Of a stretch of DNA of 64,000 bases, positions 25,030-35,890 are shown in pieces. A program made the translations under genes and the position numbers. Under the pieces are notes generated by a model. That model ran no database searches, was not told where the DNA came from, and saw only the letters and a list, made by a program, of their open reading frames with translations. The DNA comes from Strigamia acuminata. Its lineage: Eukaryota > Arthropoda > Chilopoda > Geophilomorpha > Linotaeniidae. The stretch spans positions 7,068,001 through 7,132,000 of the forward strand of contig OX442323.1 in the NCBI GenBank assembly GCA_949358305.1. The letters are read 5' to 3'. Position 1 is the stretch's first letter. Each line of letters begins with the position of its first letter.

Positions 25030-25919
25030 GATGAGTTTTGGGGTCCGCGGAGTGTAAATTGGCGGATTATGCGTGACGAAAAGTTGAAATAGTTGAAAGT
25101 GGTGCCGATTTGTATATGTGGACACATTTGTGCATATTTTATTTGTGCATATATTGTGGTCAATGGTGCCGATGACCACGGCCTGGAGGCGTTGCACGTG
25201 TGAAATAGTTTTCGGTTTCCATCGCATTTCCTGTCTCTGTGGCGTGACGAATTTATGTGATGAGATGAGTTTTGAATTGGATCGATTAGTTTCACTCTTT
25301 TATCCGTTTCTTGTTGAATATTATTCATAATGGGATGATGCATTCCATTGGCGGAGTCAGTGAACTTGATTGAGGAGAGAAGTAATTATGAATTAATTTG
25401 AATGGTGGACACTATCACAGTCCGAAGTGCGAATTGAAAGGAGAGAGAAAAGAAAAATGATTATTTTGGTTTTTTGTTTGGGATGAATCTTATGGTCTTT
25501 TGTTTGGTTTGTTTTTACGGTCAGTGGAGATAGAAATTGGGTGGATAATGTGGTTTGAGTTGTGTTGGTTGGCCTACATTTGGACATTATCAACAACTCG
25601 GGAAAGAGTTTTTTGGTTTTTTATTTTATTTTATTTTGGTTTTTTTGTTTGTTGTTGGTGTGTGGGTAATTGTAATTACTTGATTTCGAAATAGGAACAG
25701 GAAATTAGATTTTTTTTTTTGGTAATTATGAAATTATGAGTCCAGTGGAATCATCTTTTAATTTTATTTAATTAATTTTTTATTTATTTTTTTTTGGTTT
25801 TTTGTTGGTGGCGATGTGACAATGGGTTTTGGGGTTAATTGAATTTTAATTTTAATTTTTGGAATCAAGTGGTGAGTCCCAAGGTTGGATTTAATCGGAT
25901 TTTTATTTTTTTTTTTAAG
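25030..25919. other. Intergenic, no gene recognised
   Basis: No supported gene; T-rich blocks near 25600-25920. Confidence 0.4.
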
Positions 25920-26115
25920 AAAATTTGATTTGGTAATTGGAAAGTTTTCAGAATTTTCAATTTTGTTTCGAAAATTCGACTTGGAATTGGATATTTTTCC
26001 GAATTTTCAATTTTGTTTCGAAAATTCGACTTCAAATTGGACATTTTCTCGCATTTTCAATTTTATTTCGAAAAATCGACTTTATTTTTCAAAATTTTCA
26101 ATTTTTTTGTTTATA
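25920..26115 (+). repeat. ~57-bp tandem repeat
   Basis: Three to four copies of a unit with AGAATTTTCAATTTTGTTTC and CGAAAATTCGACTT. Two overlapping frames show the same repeat shifted, which argues against coding function. Confidence 0.75.
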
Positions 26116-26927
26116 TATATTTTTTGTTTTAATTTATTTAATGATTTTTTCATGATTTTTCAATAATTTTTTTGAGGCAAATAGGCTAGTAGATTTTTAG
26201 ACTAATATCTCTATTCCACATGTGATGGCAGATAACCCATTATAAAACATCACTTAAAACCACTAAATACATGATTTTCCTTCTTTTAAAACTAATAATC
26301 CAATGCCAAATTCCTTCTAATTCCTTAAAACTGACAGAAAAATGAAAAAATAATTTATTATCATTATTTTTTTCAAATAAAAACACTCGTATTTACTCAT
26401 AAAAGTTCAATGGTTCCAACATATCAGTATGCACTGCGATCCATTCTAGTAGGAGAAAAGAAAGAAACCAGAAGTCTTGACGGAATAAATAAAGTATATC
26501 CAAATCACGTTCCAAGCCATCTCCGCTCGCTGCAAGTTTGCAACTGGCAAAAACGAAATAATCCAAAGTTTATTCAACTTCAACAAAATAAATCCGAAGG
26601 AAATACATATTTAGCGAACGGACGATCTCCTATTTCCATATCCCCGTCTCGAACGTCTCGTATTATCACACAAACACAAACGAAACGCCAATTTATCGAG
26701 GTCAAGTTGCCACGAGTGTGTTGTCTCTTCGAGTTGGAGTCACCCACCCACTCGACTACACATTTCTGCCTCGTCACGTGCACTTTGAGTCTCGTAACTG
26801 CCCATTAATTGACTCCAATTGACCTCGCGTTGTGGGGGTCCGTGAGCGATTGTCAATCTACACTTTTGAATTTGCAAATGATTTTTTTAAATTTTTTATT
26901 ATTTTTTTTTTGATTACATCGTGATAA
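26116..26927. other. Intergenic, no gene recognised
   Basis: A 132-residue frame at 26410-26808 has no recognisable domain. Confidence 0.35.
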
Positions 26928-26933
26928 TTTATT
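26928..26933 (-). terminator. Poly(A) signal of the cysteine-rich peptide gene
   Basis: Minus-strand AATAAA about 120 nt downstream of the stop codon at 27053. Confidence 0.5.
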
Positions 26934-27052
26934 TGTAAGAAATAATGATTCGTCCGGGTTTGTGAGTGGCGGAAATCTGGAACGAAAAGAAAAGATGGTT
27001 TTAAAGTTTAATTTGTGAATGTAAAAATGTGCTTACTGTGCTGGTGCTGGTG

Positions 27053-27262
27053 TTAGACCCAACAGCAAAAACACTTGCCTCTGTGGTCATAGCTGAAGCG
27101 TCGTTCGAAACTCCCGGCAGCGTGGCACGCTGAATCGCGGCCTTCCCAGTCGTTGTGGAAGCAGACGGCGCCTATTATGGCGGTGCACCGACCGACGACG
27201 ATGGTCAGTCGGATCTGGCACGCAACGAGGAGTAAACAAACGAGAATTGAAGTGGTTTTCAT
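27053..27262 (-). CDS. Small secreted cysteine-rich peptide
   Basis: A 69-aa frame starts at the ATG at 27262; the upstream in-frame start is GTG and is ignored. Residues 1-24 are a convincing signal peptide (hydrophobic SILVCLLLVACQ). The predicted mature part begins about GRCTA and has six cysteines spaced C-x7-C-x11-C-x17-C-x-C-C. The end G-K-C-F-C-C-W-V and the W-x4-D-S-A-C-H-A-A-G segment recall the CxC end and helix region of defensin/drosomycin-type CS-alpha-beta peptides, but two of the expected cysteines are absent, so family membership is not established. An antimicrobial or signalling peptide is possible; no function is claimed. It is intronless as drawn; a poly(A) signal lies downstream. 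Confidence 0.6.
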   Translation of the reverse strand: MKTTSILVCLLLVACQIRLTIVVGRCTAIIGAVCFHNDWEGRDSACHAAGSFERRFSYDHRGKCFCCWV

Positions 27263-27511
27263 TTTTAAGTGAAATTTCACACTCGCTTTTAATTTTTTTT
27301 TTTTGATTATTTATGTTTTAAATGATTTATGAGTTACGTCAGAAATTTAATTTGTTTATTGTGTTTAACATCCGTAATATTTGACCTTGGTTTGTTTGCT
27401 GGATGGAAATTGCTCAGTGTTTGTTGTTCGAAAGAGTTGTTTCCAAACATTCGATGAATTTTGTTGTTGTCATTATTTAGTTAGTTAAAACACTCCAGTG
27501 GAGAGTTTGTA

Positions 27512-28422
27512 CAGTGAGTGCAAAAACTAAGTTAACAAACGCATCATGTTGATTCTTATGGCTGTATCTCGGGAAAAAAGAGGGGAAAATTTATGAAATT
27601 TTAACTGGAGACTCGTACAACATCCTACTTTATTCACCTAAAATTTTATCCATCAGTTTCTGAGAAAAAAATTCTTTTGTGAAGTGACATAAAAAATTAG
27701 AGGCAAAAAGTAAGTTAACATACCCATTAACCACAAACAATTAGCCATTCCCATTATAAAATATGCGGCAAATATTAAAATTTATCCATAAACACATGTG
27801 TAGTCACTCAGCATACACTTCATTAAAACATCCAAACCACAAGCAATGCCACTGTGGAACACTGAGCAATTGTCAGTGCTGGACTGGCCCGGCGGGCTAC
27901 CGGGAGTTTCCCGGTGGCCCGTGGCCGCTGTGGCCTGTCGCGGCCTGCTGTAGCCTGTCCCGACTTCATTAATTGTGGCCTGGACACCCAGATTTCCCGG
28001 TAATAAATTTGTTCCCAGTCCAGCCCTGGCAATTGTCTTGACTTTATGCTTAGAATCATTTTCCTGCTGAAATATCCATGTCAAAGGCAGTTCATCATCT
28101 GTAAATGGAAGCATAACAATCCTCCAATACTTTTTTATAAGTATATTGGTCCATGATACCCTTAATTTAATGTTTTGGACAGATACACATACAGGAAACC
28201 ATCCCCAAGTCATTTTACTATTGGAATGGTTTTTCCATATGGAAAAAGAGAATTTTTTACTCAGAAACTGATGGATAGATGTTGATAAAATTTTAGTTGA
28301 ATAAAGTAGGATGTTGTACAAGTCTCCAGTTAAAATTTCATAAATTTTCCTCTCTTTTTTCACGAGATACAGCCATAAGAATCAACATGATGCGTTTGTT
28401 AACTTTGTTTTTGCCCTCACTG
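27512..28422 (-). mobile_element. Defective Tc1-like transposon with long inverted repeats
   Basis: Both ends carry inverted repeats of about 160 bp (27512-27670 and 28260-28422) starting CAGTGAG and containing AAGTTAACAAACGCATCATG, flanked by TA (27510-27511 and 28423-28424). On the minus strand near 28050-28160 a short frame reads W-I-F-Q-Q-E-N-D-S-K-H-K, the D-N-D-P-K-H region of Tc1 transposases. The rest of the transposase is missing. A hAT-type element is inserted in it. Confidence 0.88.
27874..28028. mobile_element. Nested hAT-type MITE
   Basis: 155 bp with ends CAGTGCTGGACTGG and (reverse complement) CAGGGCTGGACTGG. It is flanked by a perfect 8-bp duplication GCAATTGT (27866-27873 and 28029-28036). 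It lies inside the Tc1-like element and is therefore younger. Confidence 0.9.
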
Positions 28423-28429
28423 TACACTG

Positions 28430-29027
28430 GAAAGTTAAGAGATTTTTTTGTTTGTCAAGTGTAAATTTGTGGATGCGCCTTTACAGGTGACGGTAATTAT
28501 AAATGCACTTTGTTGCTGAGCAGTCCAAGATAGTTTCTCTGATTTCATGCTGGAGATTGTCCTGGTCCAGATTACCGGTCCAGATTATCAACTGATGAAG
28601 AACAGAGATACTGGATAAGGTTTTGGGAAGAAGTTCATTATGCGTAGAATTTAATTTTGTTAAAGCTGGTATCTTGATGCCACCTTCAAACTGCGCATGC
28701 ATTTAACATGGCATTGTCAAGCTTGTGGCTCACAAACGAAATAAATCAACAATATTTCGTTACCACGCTGTAAATTATTCTTTTTAATGAGTTTATTGTT
28801 GTTTATTTTCTTTACTTTAGGTCTAATATTAGGCTTAATACTGCTAAATAACTAGTGGAATTAGGAATTTAACTGCGCAGTGTGAATTTGGCATCGTGGA
28901 TAGCGGGCGCAACGTGCTGCGTGGTGAAAACCACCCGAAACAGGAGCACGAAAAACAGGCCAATTAAACAATATAGAATTTTATTGTTGTTGAAAGAAAA
29001 TTTATGTGAAAAAGATGAGTTGTGTGT
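28430..29027. other. Intergenic, no gene recognised
   Basis: No supported frame or element. Confidence 0.35.
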
Positions 29028-29284
29028 CTATCTCAATTTGAAGTGTGTTGGATGCCAGTCTGCTGACCAGCGGTCCTTCCCGCATGAGAGTTGGTCAAAC
29101 TTGATTTGTCCATTGTCTATTCCTTGTCGACGGGTTCCGGAATGTGAACCGAGATGAAGGGCGCCAAAAAGTGGTTGCGTGTTCGCGGGATTCGGTTCGG
29201 CTTTGCCGTTTTGGTTTTGATATTGACCTTGCACCAAATCCGAGCCGTGGTACCGGTTGGTGACCCCGTTCAGTGCTGAACCGA
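29028..29284 (-). other. Overlapping open frame downstream of the unidentified gene
   Basis: A second minus-strand frame is open from about 29390 to 29028 (ending F-K-L-R, stop), in a different register from the candidate gene at 29285-29823, and overlaps its last exon. Composition (Gln/Asn/Gly, GC-richer than flanks) looks coding-like. It could be 3' UTR, another isoform, or the continuation of the gene after an indel. Confidence 0.3.
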
Positions 29285-29823
29285 TTAAACGTTGTTTTCC
29301 ACGCGTCTCGGGATTAAATGCGATGGGAAAACGTCGTCGTGTCGTGCTCCGAAGTATTTGTTGTCGACGTAATTGTTGTTATTAAATTTCGGTCCGCGAC
29401 GGGTTTTGTTGACCGAATTGATTATTTTGACGGGACCCACGCTGCGGATACGGAGGTAATAAGTTGTGCGCGAGTGTGGGAAGAAAATGCATTAGGAAAT
29501 TGGTCGTTTTGGTTGATATTGCGAGCGGGGGAAGGAGCTCCTGTCGCGGTGGCAACGTGAGATGAATTTAAGAGCGAAAAAACGGGTTTGGCTTTGACTT
29601 ACTTTGAATTGGTCCAACCGAACTTGTTGTGGCCGTAACAATATGATGTGCCGGACCGCCGCCATCGAGCGTAACCCTGAAATGAACGAATTTGAAAAAT
29701 TCCTCCTAAGTTCAATGTTCGCAGCATCCCGAGTGTCGACCTAGATCCATCGGTAGGGGCATTCGAACATTCAAATTCTCCCGGTGCGTTAAGACGGGTG
29801 GGAAAGAAAATAAGAATTATCAT
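29285..29823 (-). CDS. Unidentified two-exon gene candidate
   Basis: Exon 29603-29823 (ATG, MIILIFFPTRLNAPGEFEC) ends at donor TTCAAA/GTAAGTC in phase 2. The acceptor CCGTATCCGCAG opens exon 29285-29441, which stays open to TAA (125 aa). The join restores a single frame. The N-terminus is a weak signal peptide. The middle is Arg/Tyr/Trp-rich (GYARWRRSGTSYCYGHNKFG) and the end is basic/Asn-rich (KYFGARHDDVFPSHL). I do not recognise the family. An alternative acceptor (TTCATTTCAG just before GGTTACGC) would mean the first exon is shorter and spliced from further upstream. No TATA seen. Confidence 0.35.
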
Positions 29824-29829
29824 GTTTTA

Positions 29830-32141
29830 TCTGGATAAGTGAAAATGCGAATTTTACTTTTCTGGAAAAGTGATCGTGTAAACGAAACAGTTTTCAGAGA
29901 ACACAGATTTATTCGGAAAACTAAATTCCAGGTGTACGAGGTAGATTTTGGGCGTTTTGCGCGTTGGAAACTGCATGTAAACACGCGTGCGTGCGAAAAT
30001 TAAAAAGTTTGATCGGAATATCGTCGAGTTGTCGTAGTAACGATACGTTAGACCGACGCACCAATGACACTTAGTACCGAAAACGACATTTTTGTTTACT
30101 TTCAGTTTTCTCTGTCGTATTTTTACATTTTTTGTTATTATTTTCCGCTGTATTTTTATTTTTATACATTTTAAAATTAATTAATGTAATTTATTTCCAA
30201 AGCTAATTTGAGCTATTACTAAGAGGTGAGCGAGGATCGCGTCATGTCCTTTTGTTTTACTGCAGCTTACCGCATAGTTTAGCATTATAAAAGGAGAGTA
30301 TTGTCTTAACTCGACCTCGAAATCCGATTTTCTCCCCCCAAATAAACACCGATCCTTTGTTGATGATTTCACCCAACTTCCTCGGGATACGAACTGCGAT
30401 ACAAAAGCTCTTTTATAGAATAGAATAAGCAAACTAAACGAGCAGAATAAAAAGCATTCAAATTGGCTTTAAAAACGCCCCATTTAATCAAATTAAAAAG
30501 AATTTTTACACTTTTTTTAGTGTAAAAATCCAAAAAATATTTTTCTCGCTTTAAAATGTAATTTGATTTAATTTTAAAATTCCACGCGTAACGTGTGTCG
30601 TAACGTAATGTTCAAAAGCGAACGTTTGGAAACAGCCGTTCTGTTTCCCATCACGTTTCCCACGTTTGCCGGCCTTACACGCGACCTTGTGTTCTATGAT
30701 TCAAAGATGAAGCTGTGAAATAGAATGCAATTCATCATAGATTTTTTCCTCTCCGTTAATTTTTTTATTTATTACGAGCTTAAAATTAAATTTTACCCCA
30801 TTGGTTAGCATTGAAATGCACGCGTGGTTTACATTGGTCAACATAATGATGTCACGAGTTGAGAAAGTGTTGTTTATTTATTTTTTTGCTCAATTATTGT
30901 GCAATTAATATTCGGCCGATGGTTGTTGAGATTTCTTGCGGGAGAAGGTCGACTCGGCGCGGCATGAGTCGTAGCGGATCTCCGTCGAAAAAGAAAATGA
31001 TTAATTTTTTTAATTTCCGACTTCCGGAAAAGTTCCAACGAGGGATAACTAGTTTGTTCAACTTATGACGCTCGTTTGAGTTCAATATAAATTTTTATAG
31101 CGCCGATAAACCTTATTTTTCTATACATTAGCGCAGTGTTCGCACTCGTAAATCAACGGATGATTGCACGGTGTTAGGCACGCGTAGGAAGCGTCAAACA
31201 CCTTCTGAGGAGACAAACGTGGGTTGGTTGAATGAAAGGGAATGTCAGACTGACATTCGAGGTTTGGTAACGGGAAAGAAAAAGAAAGAAGTGAAAAAAT
31301 TGTGGGGAAAATTGGCCAATTAACCTAGTTCGCCCACACGAAGGTGGTAAGTCACCCAACAGACAACACCACACCTCGCATGTTACGAGTTAAGTACGAA
31401 ATGTTCTCACAAGGTGTGGTAACTGGGACTTTGGCAAGGAAGAAGATTAACATTAAAATTAGGTTATTAACACGTTCGGAAATTGCGTCAGTTTGATTTG
31501 GTCGATTAATTCGAGCTTTATTTGGCGAGTTTAGGGGAAATGTGGAATTAATTTGTCGATTTTTACACGATTTCGTGCAACCGTTGTGCGGGGCGCTCTG
31601 GTGGCGTGTGAGGAAAGGAGGAAAGAGCGCTGTTAACCTAGTTGAATCGGGGACGAGTTTGTGCTGCACGTTTTACGAGTGAGAAGATTCTCAGAGCATC
31701 TTTTTACGGGCGTTAATGAGCGATGCTTGATGCTTGATCTCATCATTTTCAATTTTAGACTGACATCTGCCGGTCGATCCGGAAATTGATGTTTGTGTCA
31801 CAGGGCGTGTACGTGCGCGACCTAAAATAAAAATAAAAATATTTTGTTCGTGATTTTTTGAAGATTTTTTTATTTTTTGAAGATTTTTTCGTTTCGAAAT
31901 GGAAGAAATTTTTATCCCGGTCGTAAATTGAGAGATTTGTTTGCTTGGGTTGTAAAGTTGGTGAGATAAACGAGTCGCACGACCATGACTTACTTTTGAC
32001 TTTCTAAAATTAAATACATTTCTAGATCTGTTGGTTTTGCGTAGGTGGGAAGAATACACTTAACCTGATTTGCTGAAAATGTGGGAACATGTTTGTTGTT
32101 TGTGTTTGAAATGCTCGGATGAATGGGCGACGAGATGGGTG
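29830..32141. other. Intergenic; right end is a relic of the HEPN-TPR intergenic unit
   Basis: No gene supported. From about 31970 to 32141 the sequence (CTAGATCTGTTGGTTTTG, GGGCGACGAGATGGGTGAT) matches the downstream flank of the HEPN-TPR genes at 45470-45560 and 48170-48275. An older unit of that array therefore extended to here before the large element was inserted. Confidence 0.55.
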
Positions 32142-32149
32142 ATGGGGAT

Positions 32150-32509
32150 GATAGGGTGGAATATTTTCGACCCGGATTCCTTTCGACCGGGATTCTCTTC
32201 GACTGGATTTTTTGCGACCGGATTTTTTTCGACTGGATTTTTCTCGACCGAGAAACTTTTCGACCAGGAATTCTTTCGACCAGTAAATATTTCGACCGGA
32301 TTCCTTTCGACCGGGATTCTCTTCGACCGGGATTCTCTTCGACCGGGATTCTCTTCGACCGGACATTTTTCGACTTCAACAATGGTTGGGGGTTTATATA
32401 CCCCAAATAATGTCACGCATTATATACGTGACGATGTCAGTATACAATACGTGACGATGACACGTATTGTATACATGACAGGACTAATGTACGATATATT
32501 GTTCAATCC
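32150..32509 (+). repeat. Left terminal inverted repeat of composite element
   Basis: The outer part is about twelve ~20-bp direct repeats of the type TTCGACCGGGATTCTC. The inner part is CGACTTCAACAAT, GTCACGCATTA.ATACGTGACGATGTCA and GGACTAATGT, ending GTTCAATCC. It is slightly longer than the right copy because of small insertions, including an ATGGTTGGGGGTTTATATAC segment. Confidence 0.85.
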
Positions 32510-32638
32510 AATACTATATTTTTTAATGGAAATTGCTGGAATTGTGTTTCTTGAATAAGCATTTTTTACAAGCAAATAATCTACTTTTGCAGTCTTCTTT
32601 ATAGCATTTACTCACTAAAAGTTTAGTTCTAATTGCAG

Positions 32639-32878
32639 ATTGTGTTGTGCAATCCGATCTGTTTAATCGGTTACACTATCGCATCAAGGAATTTCTTTAA
32701 CGAGCGGATATACGAAGAAGAATTCATTCTTTTAAATTTTTTCGGTCAAGATTACGTGAAATATCAGAAGAAAGTGCCTACTGGATTACCTTTTATATCG
32801 GGATTCAGGGTAGAGTACCAAAAATCTTTATTTTTAATTCAATTTCTTTTTTTAATAAACAAACAAACAAATAAATAA
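32639..32878 (+). pseudogene. ICMT: ICMT C-terminal exon fragment
   Basis: After a 3' splice site (TTCTAATTGCAG) the frame encodes L-C-N-P-I-C-L-I-G-Y-T, E-E-E-F-I-L-L-N-F-F-G and V-P-T-G-L-P-F-I, the highly conserved last exon of protein-S-isoprenylcysteine O-methyltransferase, an ER membrane enzyme that methylates prenylated cysteines. The frame runs about 20 residues past the family's usual end. None of the upstream exons (including the R-H-P-S-Y region) is found on the plus strand nearby, so this is a captured fragment, not a gene. Confidence 0.82.
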
Positions 32879-33009
32879 AAACTGTGTAAATTAATTTCAA
32901 ACTTTAATTTCATCATTGCAGTCGCAAACATGCAGAAATCAAACCTATTTTTCTACTTTTGAAAAAACATCGGATTCGATTAAATTCGTGTGAAAATGCT
33001 TTTATTTTA

Positions 33010-33371
33010 CAAAATAATGTACAAAAATTTAAATATTTTTTAAACCTTCTACCCTTTTCTACAATTTCGTGCGGTACTTGTTGGTTCCCGTTCAAATTGG
33101 AGAAGAAAGAATGCAATGTGTTGACGAGGAAGTTTCTGAAGTTGGTGATGAAGTACAAAAATGAATTTTGAATATAAATCTGCGTATTTCGTAAGAGCAT
33201 TGTCACACGAGCACAGCAAGTGGATTAAATGTTTCCATTCTTCAAATGCGTCGTACATCTGTTCTAAAATGAAACAAATAAAAGCCATTTCAAGTTCGCC
33301 GAGAATGTCTTCAGGATCTGTATAGGTCAAATCTAAACTGTGTTTTGTGATTTCAGCTGCCATCGGGATAC
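33010..33371 (-). pseudogene. AAR2: AAR2 C-terminal exon fragment, frameshifted
   Basis: After the acceptor TTCTTGCCAG at 33372 the frame reads D-L-T-Y-T-D-P-E-D-I-L-G-E-L, A-F-I-C-F and W-K-H-L-I-H-L-L-C, the helical C-terminal domain of AAR2, a U5 snRNP assembly factor. After L-H-H-Q-L a segment expected in the family is missing, and the continuation (F-L-V-N-T-L-H-S-F-F-S-N-L, then F-K-K-Y-L) is in another frame. Upstream exons are absent. Fragment and frameshift indicate a pseudogene. Confidence 0.8.
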
Positions 33372-33678
33372 CTGGCAAGAAATTTGTGTTACTTTTTTAA
33401 AATCAAAATTGTCTTTTTTTTTTCTTCTTACTTTTTTTCAGGAAATTTGGAAAAACGATTTTCCGTTCCGGGTTTTTGACACATTTTCGTAAGAAAATCA
33501 TCTAGTTTTGGTAAAAAATCTTTTTTTTTGGCATAAAATTACATTTTATTATTACAAAATTGCATTTTTGAGTGTAAAAGTAAAAAAGCACATTTCATAT
33601 AAGTGGCAAAAAAATAATTGACGAAATAAAAACCAATAAATCCAACAAATCGGTAACAAACAACAATAACAACAACAA

Positions 33679-33780
33679 CTACTCTTTCTTTTTTTCAACA
33701 AATTTGCAGTTTAAGTCGCGAAACGCAAACGTTAATCTGGCTTCCTCCATTTTGCACTTGCATTTTTGGCACACAGATGG
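33679..33780 (-). pseudogene. Unidentified terminal-exon-like frame
   Basis: A short minus-strand frame reads C-Q-K-C-K-C-K-M-E-E-A then L-T-F-A-F-R-D-L-N-C-K-F-V and stops at 33679, with an AATAAA about 130 nt downstream (33545-33550). It looks like the end of a real protein, but I cannot name it and see no clear acceptor. Confidence 0.3.
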
Positions 33781-34285
33781 CGCCAAAGTTTTCCCAAGTT
33801 AAAGTTTTTCTCTCTTAAAAATGAGTTAATTTTTTTATTTTTGTGTGTCTTTCCTCCACAGATTTTTATTTTTTGCAATGTCTACAAAGTGTTATCCAAT
33901 TTTCGTGATTAAACATTTGAGCACGGAGTATACATATTTCTGGTCTGTTTCCTGATTTAATTGAAATTAAAAAAATTCAATTTTTTTAATTTTTGACCTT
34001 TCTTAGATTAAAAGGGGTGAGGCGAACAGCTCCCCTACTTAATCCCTAGGGTTGCAGGTGCTGCCTGCCATTTTGTTTTACATTTTGTTTTATAGACAAA
34101 TCAAATCAAACCAAATCAAACAATCTTTTTGAATAAAGCTTTTATGTGGGTGATTCAAATCGAGTGCGCTACTACCGCAGATTGTTTCGCCATTGCGGTG
34201 ACCGTGACCGTGCAAAAAAACGTTTGAAAAAAGAACTTGTTCTTAACAATATAAAAGAACAAAATATATGGGCAGATAAGAATTT

Positions 34286-34632
34286 TGATTTTAATCAGGT
34301 TACGCCAAAAAAATTAAAATTAAAAAATCAAACAAAATCGTTCGCAGACGAGACGTGGCGACCGCGAAGGTGTCCGTGTCTCAAACTCGCAAGCCTCCGA
34401 CCGTTGCGTCGGTGTTTGTTCGTTCGTCGCCATTTCAAGTCGATTTCACGGATATATATACGGCACACATCAGCGTCGGGTTCAAATCGATGTGTTTTGT
34501 TACAAATATTCACAAGGTTTAATTACCAGAAAAAGATTAAACAAAATACTTTATTTTTTTAATCAGGTGATGCCAAAAAAATTAAAATTAAAAATCAAAG
34601 AATCGTTCGGAGACGGGACGCGGCGAACGTGG
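34286..34632 (+). repeat. Direct repeat of ~80 bp
   Basis: The segment at about 34286-34365 (TTTTAATCAGGTTACGCCAA, then TCGTTCGCAGACGAGACG) recurs at 34549-34632 with few changes. A local duplication within the composite element. Confidence 0.7.
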
Positions 34633-35086
34633 ATCCGACGGTGTTTCGGCCAAACACTCACGGTCAAATAAAAAAAAAAATGTTGACAAAAATAAAAAAG
34701 CACGGTGGTTCACCCACTCACCATGCCGAGCCGACCCCACCTACTCCGGCATCGATCCCCAACCCCCGTCGAAACCAACAAAATTAAAAAAAAATGAAAT
34801 AAACACTAGTTGCATTCAAAAATTAAAATAACAATTTCAGTTTAAGTGTGGTGTAATAGAGATGCCATTTCAAGTCGATTTCACGGCGAACATCGCTTTC
34901 CATGCCGCGATGTCTCGAACTAAAGTACGTTTTACCGTGTGAATGTTTTTTGGGCCCCCAGATTTCCGGGGGCCCCATTTCAGTTAATCAGTTTTTCAAA
35001 AAATAAATAAATAAACAAATAAAATATTCCTATGTTCATTTTAATTTTATTTTATTAACATAATTTCCTCTCCAAATCCGCGATCT

Positions 35087-35158
35087 TCAAACACACGGCT
35101 CCAGCGTGTACGCGATTACGTAGATTTCGGCGGCCTTTTTAATGTAAATGTTAAACAT
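35087..35158 (-). pseudogene. Unidentified terminal exon candidate
   Basis: After an acceptor (TTTCGTTGCAG) a 23-residue frame reads MFNIYIKKAAEIYVIAYTLE and ends P-C-V, stop. A minus-strand AATAAA (35051-35056) follows 31 nt later. It has the form of a real last exon, but no upstream exon is visible and I do not recognise the protein. Another likely captured piece. Confidence 0.35.
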
Positions 35159-35371
35159 CTGCAACGAAATTAAATTAAAAAGTAAAATAGGACTTATTCC
35201 ATCAAATAATCAGATTTTAACGAAGGTGATATTGTTTTGAAAACAATCATTTGACCGTCAAAAAAATTTTCACTTGTATCCGGACCCCACTCAAAATTAC
35301 TTGCCGACCCCTGGTTTACAGTGTGTGTAGAGGGGCCGGAAGTGTCTTTACCCTTGAGAGGTGTGATATAA

Positions 35372-35890
35372 ATGGCAGCAGGTGTTCCTCCCCCAATATT
35401 CAGTAAAGAGACACCGGTCCCCTTTAGGCAAAGTCAACTCGGCAGGTGTTTGAAGGGAAATGCAAGAAAAATAAATGGAAAATATGATTGGGACGAGGTG
35501 CACGAATTCGTGAAACGGTGTTTGAAATCGGAAGATGAAATATCTCGCTTCAAGTGCCAATTAGCAGTTGATAATGTCAATAGATTCAAGCAGCAAAATC
35601 GACGTGCTAATTTGTTTACAAAGCTGTTGAGAAATTTAGATTTCACGCAACTAGATAAGTTTTTAGAGTGGTGTTTTGAGGCTGATATTGAGGAAATTAG
35701 TAACTTAAAAAAACGTATGTTTGAAGGCACGATTCCGTCCGATTTCGTCCGTTTAATTAGTTATTTAATTCGGAAGGAGGTGATAAAATTTAAAAATGAA
35801 TTGATGATTTGTGAATGGATGGATGATAATAATAAACAATTTAAAAAAGAAATAAAACAAGAATTTCTGTTCCAATTCCTACTAATGTGA
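35372..35890 (+). CDS. Hypothetical protein, 172 aa, inside composite element
   Basis: An uninterrupted ATG-initiated frame, Lys/Glu/Phe-rich and predicted helical. A loose internal repeat is visible: V-K-R-C-L-K-S-E-D-E-I-S-R-F-K, then L-E-W-C-F-E-A-D-I-E-E-I-S-N-L-K, then a weaker copy near E-V-I-K-F-K-N-E-L. There is no signal peptide or membrane segment. I do not recognise the family. It may be a captured exon or a transposon-encoded accessory protein. Codon content is more balanced than in the surrounding AT-rich DNA. Confidence 0.45.
   Translation: MAAGVPPPIFSKETPVPFRQSQLGRCLKGNARKINGKYDWDEVHEFVKRCLKSEDEISRFKCQLAVDNVNRFKQQNRRANLFTKLLRNLDFTQLDKFLEWCFEADIEEISNLKKRMFEGTIPSDFVRLISYLIRKEVIKFKNELMICEWMDDNNKQFKKEIKQEFLFQFLLM

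Noticed and set aside
26410-26808. 132-aa plus-strand frame
   Set aside because: No recognisable domain or splice evidence; overlapping antisense frame of similar quality.
32639-32878. A functional ICMT gene
   Set aside because: Only the last exon is present and the upstream catalytic-region exons are not found on this strand.
34146-34562. 138-aa frame
   Set aside because: It starts at GTG and spans a local duplication; Arg-rich composition without a domain. Only a possible captured piece, not called as a gene.
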